Under the pieces are notes generated by a model. It saw nothing but the letters and a program-made list of their open reading frames with translations, was not told the DNA's origin and did not search any database. 64,000 bases of DNA, from the NCBI GenBank assembly GCA_013399015.1, contig VWZX01002953.1:248001-312000 (forward strand), read 5' to 3'. A program made the translations under genes and the position numbers. Below are positions 23,901 through 35,900 of the stretch, piece after piece. How positions within the stretch are numbered: position 1 is the stretch's first letter; each line of letters opens with the position of its first letter. This DNA comes from Galbula dea (taxonomy: Eukaryota > Chordata > Aves > Piciformes > Galbulidae).

Positions 23901-26900
23901 CCACTTTTCCTGCAACAGTTTCAGTGGCAGTAAGGACAGACCATAATGTTATGACTGCCAATATCACCAAAAATAATGGGTTTACTTCTGTCTACTCACA
24001 ACGCATAGTCTTGACAGTATCTGCTCAATTTATTGATAAAAGTCTTCACTAGTGGCACCAGTGCAGATCAGCAAACTGAATGTTTCTTTGCAATCAATTA
24101 AGGTTTAAATGGATTTTTATGGTGGAATACATATGGAAAGTAAAGAGATAAGCAGTAATAGTTTAACTACTATTTCAACCAGTGGCAGGGGAAATTACAA
24201 TAACTAGTTGTTCTTAGGTGGTGGCTGCAGTTATGTATTGTTATGAAATAGAACAGACTACTCAATATAAGTTAGATGAAAAAGGCAGCACATTTTTCAT
24301 GGTGTCATTTTAATTACAACTTTTTAAACTTTAATGCTTATTTTGTGTCTCATCAATACAGAATGTTATAATAGTTTTTTTTCTAGGGCTTCCTCCTCCT
24401 GAAAATGCATTCTGCTGTGGGACATCTTTTAGCTTATAGATGTGATTATTTAATCTAAAAACATCACTATCATCATACCCACAAAAGGACCTCCCTCTCA
24501 GAAGATGTCATCTATCTGGACTTGTTTAAGGCCTTTGACACAGTTTCCTACAACATCCTTCTCTTCAAATCGGAGAGATATGGATTGGATGGGTGGACCG
24601 TTCCATGAATAATGAATTAGTTGAATGGTTGCATCCAGAGGGTAGTGGTCAATGGCTTCATATCCAGATGAAGATCAGTAACAAGTGGTGTTCCTCAAGG
24701 GTCTGTACTGGGACCAGTGCTGTTCACTATCTTCACTGATGACACTGTCAGGGGGATTAAGTGCACCCTCAGCACCTTTGTAGGTGACACCAAGCTGAAT
24801 AGTGCAGCTGACATACCAGAGGGATGGGATGCCACCCAGAGGGACCTAAACAAGCTGGAGAAGTGGGCCTGTGCAAATCTCATAAGGTTCAACAAGTCCA
24901 AATGCAAGGGCCTCTGCCTGTGCAATTGTCAGGGCGATTTTCGATATCAATACAGGTTGGGAAGATAATGTGATTGTGAATAGCCCTGCAGAGAGGGACC
25001 TGGTGGTACTGGCAGATGAAAAGCTTGAAATAAGCCGACAATGTGTGCTTGCAGCCCAGAAGGCTAACCAAACCCTAAGCTGCATCAAAAGAAGCATGGC
25101 CAGCAGATCGAGGGATTACATTCTGCCTCTCTACTCTGCTTTGGTGAGACCTCACCTGGAGTACAGCACCCAGCTTTGAAGCCCTCAGAATAAGAAGGAC
25201 ATGAACCTACAGAGGGTCCAGAGGAGGGCCACAAAAATTATCAGGGGGTTGGAATACCTCTCCTCTGAGGAAAGGCCGAGACAGTTGGGGTTGCTCAGGC
25301 TGGAGAAGAAAAGGCTCTGGGGACACTTTACTGCAGCTCGTCAATACTTAAAAGGAAGTCTCCAAGAAAGATGGACATAGTCTTTTAAGCAAGGCCTGTT
25401 GAAACAGGGCAAGGGGTAATGGCTTTAAACTAAAGGAGGGGAGATTTAGACTGGATATAAAGAGGAAATGTTTCACAATGAGGAAACAGCACTGGAACAG
25501 GTTGCTCAGAGAGGTAGTGGATGGCCCATCCCTGGAAACATTCAAGATTATGTTGGACAGGGCTCTGAGCAACCTCATCTAGTTACAGGTGTCCCTGCTT
25601 ACAGCAGGGGGACTGGAAAGAGTTCCCTTCCAACTCTAACCTTTCTATGATTCTCTGATCAGACTTCTTCTGACTTGGTAATAGAGTTTGCATGAACATA
25701 ATGTAAACAAAGCCCACTTGTGTACCTGCTATCAATTCACCAGTTTATGTCCTATTGGTATACTCCAGTCTCCTATGTTTAAAAATTAATTTATGAAGCA
25801 AAGAGAAGATACTTTCAAAGCTTATAATTTATTACTACATAATTGTTAACAAAGCAGGCCTAAAGCATGTTGTCTTTGTTCATTCTTATATGCTTCTTGG
25901 ACAACATGAAACCATAACTCTTCCAAACGGAAGTTTTATTTCTCCATTAACAGTGATACTAAAGCCATGCTCTGCTGTGGTAAAATAAATACTCCAAGGA
26001 GTATGCAAACAACCTTTTTTCCTCAGAAAACCATTCTTCTGGCAGGTTTTAGTTTAGCACCCTATCACATGAAGGATGAATCTACTCTGGTTTCAGAATG
26101 CTGACTTCTCTGGGTTGTAGCAAAGGTATAACATGATACAAGGCTTTTTAGGTTTTGCTGTAAAAGAGAAACTAACTTTAAAATTAGCATAGACTGTTTG
26201 GTCAATACATCTCCCTACTTCTTTTGCACTCTCCACAGTTTCAGATTTTTTTTTTCATATGACCCAAAAAGAAGCCCAATCACACTATTATCTCTGAACT
26301 TTTATTGCAGTTGCAACAGAGATATGAGTAGACACTTATTTTCCTAAAGAACAAAATTACTATCTGAATGATGTAATCATGACCCTGGTCATGAAGAATA
26401 TAGCAAATTTATACTGCCTCCACTAATTCAGAATTTGTAATATTTTACTGATCATTCTTCCATCAATTTCAGAGCATATTTACACTTCAAAGCAACTGCT
26501 GCAGTTGGCGCTGTGAGAAATCAGTGAATAAAACAGCTCTGGCTTTTAATTAGCTCTTCTCCAGAGGGTCTGCAGTTTTAAGTGAATTCAACACTTTAGC
26601 ACTGAATTTCCAAGTAATCTGACATGCTTTTGTTATGGTGTATTTTAGATAATCCTGAGTTTTGTTTCTACTTTTTTTGAGTAGCAAAAACTATTTAACA
26701 TTATTGAACTGCGATAGGAATCCATATTTATTGCTTAAATGCCAGGCACAAAACTTCTAATAGAAATCTGTATTTTATGCATTCATGTCAAATACAAAAG
26801 CTTCTGAAACATAAATAGAGGATTATTCTAAAATGTGACAGTTCTTAAACTATGTGAAGATTTAGTTAAGGGTCCTACTGTTCACAATCAAAGGTCTCAG

Positions 26901-29900
26901 CTGCAGATCATAAAGGAAGGTTTCATACACTGTGTGTTTCCAGAGATGACCATTTATACAAATATTCACAGTTAACATATTCAAATGCTTTTTCTTTGTT
27001 ATTATAGATTCAAGAGAACACTTGAATCAATTCCTGCATTCCTGATACAAAGCAGATTTGTGTCTGTTGGGATATTAAAAATTACTGAAAAAATGCAGTG
27101 AGGTAAAATAGAAAATGATGATTTCCATTTTTGCTGTCCCTATGTGACTGATCATTTCAATGATTACTATGGAAAGGAATTTCACCCAAAAGCTAAAGAG
27201 CAGTTGAAGACACGAAGTGAAAGACTGATGGAAAGCAAAATTAGTTTACAGGCACTGAGGCACAAAATCTAGGAGCTAATGAATCTTTAGAATGCATGCA
27301 TTTGCATAGACATACCTAGTTTCTTTATCTTCGTAGGTCATAAGGCACTAGAAATATACATACATGTTGCTCCGTTACATTTTTACCCATATTTGCCTGA
27401 ATTTTCCACAACATGCCCATCACTTTACAGTACTCTCTCTATTTCAGTAATTTCACACATGGAGTCAGTTGCCTATAAAACATTCAAAGCAGTCCCTAGC
27501 AGAGAAGGATGTCCACCACTCTCCAGACTTAGGTTTCATAGGCCAAGACCATAAGAACCCTGTCTAATCTTACCGTATCATCCCACTTCTAACTACACCC
27601 TTCTCAAAATTAGCTTCCCATTTGAGACACTAGCCCTGCTTCATAAGATAGTATTACCTTTCTTCATAAGACAATAATGGATTCATAACAGGTTATTTGT
27701 TCTAAAAAACATCCAGTAAAGTTGTAAGCATTTAGCTTTCATGGCTTTTTAGCAATCCTCCTCCTCAACCTTCACCGAACAAGATCAATTGCTTGCAAGG
27801 TAAANTAGTTTGTCCTAATGTTACCTAACCAAAACAGTTCCAAGCCATTTTGAATTGAAATGAAAGTATTAAATGAAAACACTGTGCACAGAAAACCTGT
27901 TAGTCTGTGTTCTAATAAAGTCAAAGGCTTTTCAGGCTTCAATAAACCCACAAACCTGAAAAGCACAAAAATCAACAGATGCTGTTGGTCAATAGTAAAG
28001 AATTGTAAAAGCAGGCAAACTTTTAGATGCAGTGACTTGTAGGTTTTTTTACTAGTATGTATTGCATATTTTTTACATCCATATATACACAGTAGCTTAT
28101 AAAGTCAGAACCACAACTGATATTTGCATTGTCTGAACTCTGAAAGTTAGATTTTTTTTTTTATCAGTAGAGAACACTGTAAATCAGTTTAGCCCAAAAA
28201 AGCACTTTGATTGCCTAATTTAGCTTTGCAAAGGAGAAGTAAATCTTGTAAGTTGGTCTCTGTAAGCCTCACAGCTGGAACATTCTAACACTACTTCGCA
28301 GTTTCCAGTGATCAAAGTAAGTTACTTTATGAAATTCTTAGTTTTAGATATAACGGAAATAATGCAACACCAGGGGGTGCAGTTATCATGAAATAATTAC
28401 ACTCCTGGGAGATTACAGACAAGGCTGTACCCCAGGGGTGTGATTATCCCATGATAACTACATCCATGAAAATTGCCTTATTGCAAAAATAATCTCTATT
28501 CATTGGTAAGATATTATTCAACAGGCACTTTTTTAATGGTAAGATTATTATTTTTTTTTGGTGTGAATTACCAGCTAGATTAGTAAAATGGTCCCAGAAG
28601 CAAAATAACCAAGCCACTGTGCCTAAGTTAAGGTACTGCTTGTAATTATTTTTGTTTGCTGGAGTGCTGCAGTGTATGTCACATCTTGACAGACAACAGG
28701 GTTTTCTTCTCACAGAGCACATTTCTGTGCCATAGATGCTTCTGCCTTGCAGAATTTTCAATGGAGTAAACTGAAGTCTATGATTGGTTTTTGCATACCA
28801 GATACTCAACACTGAATCCAAAACAGCAATTGTCAATCAGCTTATGAGCTAGGAGGAAGATTATAATGCTGTCCTCACATAAACTTTGAAGACAAGCATC
28901 CTTCCACTGAAATAAGAGTCACAACTTACAGAATTTATGGGAAAGAGAAGCCTATATTGGTGGTTATTTTATGATGTGAAAAAAAAGTACACAGGCAATA
29001 ACTCTTTCCTTACACAGAAACAGCAGGAACTTTAGATAAAGCAACAAAATCAGACATAGGAGTTCCATTTTCATTCACTTGAACTCAAACACCTCCTCTG
29101 AGGCTCAAAAAATAGTCTGAGTCCAAAGACAACACTGTGTTTTGCTCTCTTTCTGAAGCAGGAAAAAATGAGAACAAAACACAAACTGAACTTGAATAAA
29201 GTGCTCTTGAATTTGACTTCTGCTTTACTTAAACTTTTTTTTTCCTCATTCAAATTAGAAGTCTATACCCCACTGAAACTCACCAATTTGGGCACTGAAA
29301 AAAAAAAAAAAATTACCCTCTGGGCTTTTATTACACTGAAGTCACCAATCAACTAAGACCTTAGAAGGCCCATGTTATGGTTTGGATTAGAACAGAATTA
29401 ATTCTGTTCAGTAACTGTATTTTCTAAAAGATATTCCACCACCACATACATAGCACTGTTATTAGTTATTCCCCCCCCCCCACACACACCTTGCCTGAGC
29501 TGTCCCTTTAAGAAACCTGAAATTCCTGAGTTGAGGACACTGCAAACCCCCNAACCCACCACAGCCCAGTTTTTGGAGGAAGAAAGGGAAGGATGAGGAC
29601 AGGCTGCTCTTGTTGGTTTTAACTCAATTTTTGTATCCTAATAGAACTTTTTTCTACCCTCATTTGCTGTCAAAACTTTTGATTTTGACCAAGGAGAAAG
29701 ATGAAAATGTCCCTCCAATTAGGTAAGTGCCACTCCTTTATACATGCATAGACTTGTTAGCAATACTGTGACAACCACTGTACTGGTTTGGCTGGGATAG
29801 AGTTAACTTTTTTCATAGTAGCTTGTATGGGGCTATGGTTTGGGTTTGTGCTGTTTGGACTGACGACACAAGGATGCTTTAGCTATTCCTGAGCAGTGCT

Positions 29901-32900
29901 TTCACAAAGTCAAGGCTTTCTCTGTCTCTCAGGCTGCCCTGCCCAGTATGCAGGCACAAGGAGCTGGGAGGGGACGCAGCTGGGATACCTTACTCCAAGG
30001 GATATTTCACACCATGTGATGCTGTACTCAGCAATAAAAACAGTGGGAAGAAGGAGGAAGCAAGGAACGTTTGCGGTGATGGTGGTTTTCTTTCCAAGTA
30101 ACCACTATGTGCAATAGAGCCCTGCTTTTGTGGAGGTGGCTGAACGCTTGCCTGCCAACGGGAAGCAGTGAATGAATCCCTTGCTTAGCTTTGCTTGTGT
30201 GCAGAGTTTTTACTTATTTGTGACACATGGCAGGGAGTGCATAAGGGTGAGCCATAAGCTGTTCCAGTGCATTTGGGGTTTTTTTAAACCTAATCATCAG
30301 TTCATGACACACAAAGTTTTCATTAAAATATGGTACCATAAAAAGTCTCTTTCCCTTACAAAGCAGTATTTTCTGCAGTTCTAGTGAATCTAAATAAGAA
30401 CAGTGTGGCAATGGACATCTTTGCAGAACTATAAAATAATCAGAATATAATTAGGAATTTATTCTAGAGATATAAGCAGCTTAGGAGTGCATGCAATTAA
30501 CTGATAGAGAGAAGCAGGAAGAGGCAGAGCTTGACGAGGTGTTTTACAGAGCATGAGAAGATTCTTAGAAGTGGATACCAATTCACCATTAGGGCTAGTA
30601 ACAAAGCATTAAGTAGAAGTAATGAGAGGAAACAGAGCAATAAAGAGAAATGGTCAAGACGATTATGTTGCTGGGGGATGCTGAAAAGAACATGATAGAA
30701 TTTGTCTTTTTAATGTTGCAGTGTCTTGTTATGAAATATAAAACCACTGTTTTATCCTTGGTATAGGTTAATTTTACAGAGCTAACTGCAGATCTGTAGC
30801 ACTGTAACAATTGGGTAGAACTCTCAGTAATGCAAACGTAATTACTTACTCCCATTCCAGACAAGACAGGACTGGTGTCAGGGTTTAGTTAAAAAAAAAA
30901 AAATCAGTTTTTCTTAAAAAGTGTGACAGAAGCTTTAAAACACCACATGGATAAATCGTAAGTCTTAAGAGAAGCAGTGAATTCAATAAATTCTGTCCTC
31001 CTTAACTGTAATGCTTCATTTACATACATGGAAATTCCAGTCACCAAAGGAGCATAATTTAGCTTGTTATTAAATCAGATGAAGTTTTAGAAGCTGATGA
31101 AAGGATTGTATTCCTGAGGTTAGGAAAAGCAGACAACCTTTTACCTGATGATCTAATTAATATTACCACCTCCTATAAGGCTTGTATCTGCTATTAAGTC
31201 AAGAACTTAAAAATGTTTTAAACTTTACCTACTGTGTTTTTACATAGTTTCCCTGCAAGAAAGTAGTAGTGTCATTACAGCTGACTATTCAAATCCAAGA
31301 GCAGTGTCTTACAAATTATATATACACAATTCCTGATGTCACCCACCCCTACTCTCTGAAATCCTTCCTCAGCCTATAAAAAAAGCCTGTGCTCCTTATA
31401 GCACACTATGTCTGTGCCAGAGTTGAAAATTAGAGGGCATTAGCACAGTCTGACAACATCTAAGTAGTTTTACAGCACTTTCCTTCTTGCTAAATTCATT
31501 GCATGTGCTAAATCCCTCTCTTTTGGCTTAAAATGACCATTTGGAAAGCTACCGGGAGAATGCCTCTCTGACAAGGGAACACCCACAGCAGTCAAACTTT
31601 GCCTACGCCTAGATAGTTCAGTTAGGTTTCAAACAAGCAGTTAGTTTTATATTGACTCTGCAAAGTGTCCATACACACTCCTGTGAATAAGAAGGAATCC
31701 ACTTTCAAGTTTGTGCAAGCACAGACTCTTTTCCCACTCTTAAAACTTACACGTTTTGAACTGGGCATGGAGGAGGGGGAAGGGAGCGAGTTCTGCAGCA
31801 CATAAGCGTATCTGGCATGTGAGAGTTGCACAATACAATTCAACCACCACCAAATGCTTCCAATCACAGTTTCTTCTAAAGGTAAGAATAAGGCAAGAAA
31901 AGGACTTAGCTTTAGAACCTACTGAATAGGAAAGCTGAGAATGTCGACTACAGAATGGCTAATACAAAGATATAGTCACTAGACAGCACCTAAAAGCAGG
32001 AGTGCAAGAGGCACTACTTCCTTTTGCTTAGGTCTTCTAGGCCTCATTTCAAATAAATGACATATCTAGGTGACCCAGTTCTGAAAAGCAACACTGTTGG
32101 TAGGCTAAATATGTAATGAATCTAAGAGCTACTACATAAAACAGATAACCTGAGGGAAGACAGAAGAAAACCAGATGTTATCAAGTGTGCAATTGTAATG
32201 GTATCCCTACAAAACTAAATACACAGCATGGAACATGACTTGATGCACAATACACCAAGGGTGAAGACTCACCCATCTTACCAGGTGTTTCTTCAACATG
32301 CCACAATTTTAAGAATCTTAAAAGTGTTACAAACCTGGGTCAACTTACAGAAAACAAAGTATTGTGGGAGAAAAAATATTTAGTTAGAATGTTTACACTC
32401 ACTTCTCTGAATTTCTTCTAGCACCAAATGCTGTGTGACTTCAAGTAACAGGAAAGTTAACAGAAGGGGAAGAAATGTAGTTCAGGAAGCAACAAGATTC
32501 CAAGTGAAAGGAAAGCAGGCATTTGGAGATCTAGGTTTCAAGTGCTTGTTTTTAAGTGCTAGGTTTTAAGTGCTTGTCCACTGTTATGGTTTGGGTTAGA
32601 ACAGAATTAATTCTGTTCAGTAACTGTGTTTTCTAAAAAGTATTCCATGACCACGTGCATAGGGTCGTGTCAGTTCTCCCCACACACACACACACACCTT
32701 GCCTGGACTGTCCCTTTAAGAAACCTGAGAGTCCTGAGTCAAGGACACTGCAAACCCCCCACCCCGGGGAGGTGGGGGGAAGCCGGGGGAATGCTGGGTT
32801 TCTCCGGGGGGACTTTTGTTGACTGGACCACGAGGAAGCCCTGCTCCTTTTCTCCCTCTGCTGTGGTTTTGGATGCTGTTTTCTGCGTTGCTGCCTGCTT

Positions 32901-35900
32901 CTGCTCTCTGAGACACACATGCTAGTTTCTTGGACTGGGAGCTGCTACCGGGGACTCAGGGAAGCTGCTGTGCTGCCATCGGGATGGTTCAGTATTTTGG
33001 GTCCTGTATATGTTTATACTTGTTTCATTTATATCTGTTGTTATTATTATTAAAGCAGTTTTTAGTTTTTAACTTCCAATCCAGTCTCTCCTTTAACTGC
33101 CGTGTGTGGGGGCTGGGAAGAGCCTTTAAACCCACCACATCCACTTACAGAAGCACAACTACATATATAAAAAAACCAAACCTCTCCTTTTTCCCAAGTG
33201 ATTAACAAAGAAATACTGATCTATTCCAGCTTTTCCAAGCAGTTTGCCTGAATCTGAACTGGGACAGTCTCTGACAATCCATTACATTGATTTGTTTTAT
33301 GGTGACACAAATATTGTCATTCTGATATAAACAAATCCAAGTGCAGCATCTCTGTTTTTGCCATATATAGAATCAAAGCAACAGTCATTATGGAATCTTT
33401 TTAAAGTGTGTTACTAATTAGAAAACTTAGGTTCCTGTCATTTAAAATAATTAAGTTGAAATTGTGGATCCTACATTTAGAATAAAGAAGCGTTTTCTCC
33501 ATTTCATCAACTCTTTGATATCCATGATAAGCGTAAGCCTTCTAAAATTAAACGTGGGAAGTTCCCTCAGAATTTCAACCAGCACCTTTCAAAGACATTC
33601 ACTGCCTACCTGAGCCATCACTGGAGACTGAACTGGCGTTAATTCCAGAAAGGCCAAATAAGGGACATTCTCGATCCGTGTTCACATGACCCCACTTGTG
33701 GCATTTAATACATCTCACATTCCGCACCTACAAGGAACAAATAAATAGACATAACTTGGTTAACAATACAGCTTAACATTTACAGAAAGGTCTATGCTAT
33801 TAGGCATAAGAGAAGCTTTTAAACTCACTGAGAAACAGATGATAAAATTAAGAGAGTCCATGTGAATGTTCTGCAGTTAGACAATATTTGAAATATACCC
33901 AAGACATCCACAGAGTGAAATTTATGTGACTTGCCTGGATACCAAATGGCTGATCTCTGATATTCATATCATCCTTAGCATATCTGTTACACAAACACAA
34001 AAGAAAACAAACACTCATTCACTATTTCTTTTAAAAAACATCATCTAGAAAACTACCTTTTCTTATTAAGCGTGTATCCATTTCAGAAACACACTTCTGG
34101 TAAATATTTGGGTTTTAATGTGTTTTCAAATATGGATGTAAAATTCAAAGAAGAAACACGCAGATCAAGGAAATAGTTCCAGGTTTACAGGTTTTAAGTG
34201 CCAGAATTTATACAGGATTATATACAAGCGACTTGCTCAAAAATAAAATGGGGAGAGAGGGGGACGGAAGAGGAGAAAAAAAAAGATATGAAAGGTAAGT
34301 AAGAAGACAGAAAATTCATACAGACACACAGATAAAATCCAGATATCTTACTTTTCTCGAGGAGCAACTTTTTGCCATTCAAATTTGTATTCAGTCTCTC
34401 CTTCTTGCTATAAAACAGAAAACGTGGTAAGTTTGAACATTTTTTACAGTACATGTTAAGGAAGTAGGAAGAAAACAAAGAAATTATGTAATGAAATACC
34501 TCTTTAGTTTCCTCTTTGGATTTTCAGAAAACATGGAAAGAAAAGAAATGATACATTAATTACACAGGTAAAATGCAGCTACTGTCTAAGCTAGAGACAA
34601 AACATTTTCTGGTTTATACTAACTACAATAATGCAAATACTCAGAAAGTAACTCCATTTAAACAGAGCACACTTACAATCAGCCTCTAGTATATGGTTAG
34701 AAATCCTGCGAAACCAGAATAATCTTTTAAATAAATTATTTTAGATTTGCAAAAAAAATTTAGGTTTTTTTTTTAAAAAGTAGCAACAAGAATTCATTTA
34801 AAAAAAAAGATTTTAGCAAAAATCACTACTTTAAAATCACCTTTGCTCTATGCGTAAGAGATTACTTCAAGAGCTTTGAAAGTTAAATAATCGTATTACA
34901 AGAATGAGCCCATCTAAGCATTTCCAATGGTTTTCATGCAAATAGGAAAGATGCATTTAAAAGGGAACATGTTTTCTTTTAAAAGCAATATGTGTTCTTA
35001 GTTCTGCAGTTACATTCAGAGTTTGCTAGAATTGACTGATAGGAGTATTCACCAGGTACTCTGTAACTTCTGGTTAGAAGTCTACTAAACACAGTCAGTC
35101 AGACGCACCAGAGGCAGGTCAGCCAGCACTTCTGAGTACAGTACGTCAGTATTTATTACTTATAAAACTTCCACTAACCAAATTCTTGCTTGGTATTTCC
35201 TACACTTGACATGCACCAAGCTAAATTATAGGCAGAACTTTTAAGCAAAAGTGATCCTGCTATTTCTAAAAAGGAGAGTACGCCAAAATACAGGCTTGTA
35301 TTGTCTGAGTCATCACCTTGGTAAGGACTAGTCCTCCTCATCCAGTGACTTTATAATTGGCTAAAGAAACACCTTTGATCAAGGACAGAATTTCTGCTGT
35401 TGCCAGGAAAGATATTTTGTCTGTTTTTTCCCTTCATATTGAATTGTTGCTTTAAAAAAACCCCAGCCATTCTCAGTTTGAAAAAAAAAATATTGTGAGA
35501 TCAAATTACTTACAATGTACATCTGCATATTGCCAGAGAAGAATTAAAAAATCCTGTCTTCTAGCATTACCTCACTATGATCACATTATTAAAAAAAAAA
35601 ATATTGTGCTTATGTCTTCAGGTTTTTAGCTTTGCAGTCGTCTGCTCATGATCAGGAAACTGCAGTACCTTTTTTTGCTCCAGGTGGGGCCTCATACATG
35701 AAATTCAGACCATTCTTCACACGCTCATCACCCATAAGTAATCTAAGGAAGCAGAAGAGAGTTATGGTGTTACACATAAAACAGTCACATTGGTATTATT
35801 TACAACAACAAAAATGTGCAGGAGGAAATTGTAACAACCGCTGGAAATTTTTCCTTTGTTAATTTGAGTAGCAAAAGTTGAGTATCAATAAACCCGAGAG

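Larger units (their letters stand above)
18462..33609 (-). other. CIR1 intron 7 (15.1 kb), host of most mobile elements
   Basis: The largest intron of CIR1, between the exon ending GATGGCTCAG (33610) and the exon beginning GGCCATCAATG (18461). It contains a MIR relic, a 1.16-kb CR1, three ERV LTR copies or fragments and a hairpin element, each listed separately. Outside these I see only AT-rich single-copy-looking DNA and short A/T runs; no convincing additional exon was found on either strand. Confidence 0.85.

Noticed and set aside
24717..25650. Several open frames around 60-83 codons
   Set aside because: Pieces of the decayed CR1 reverse-transcriptase ORF, not host genes.
32626..32925. 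99-codon + and 95-codon - frames
   Set aside because: Both lie entirely in the solo LTR; LTRs of this kind do not encode protein.
29373..33139. The two related LTRs as the ends of one full-length provirus
   Set aside because: Each has its own different 5-bp target duplication (GCCCA and TCCAC) and the DNA between them has no gag, pol or env-like sequence, so they are separate insertions.
34500..34525. Longer 25-26 nt version of CIR1 exon 4
   Set aside because: It would resemble mammalian ENKEKEE at its start but has no AG acceptor (TTTTCTG precedes it) and leads to a stop or frame break when joined to exon 5.
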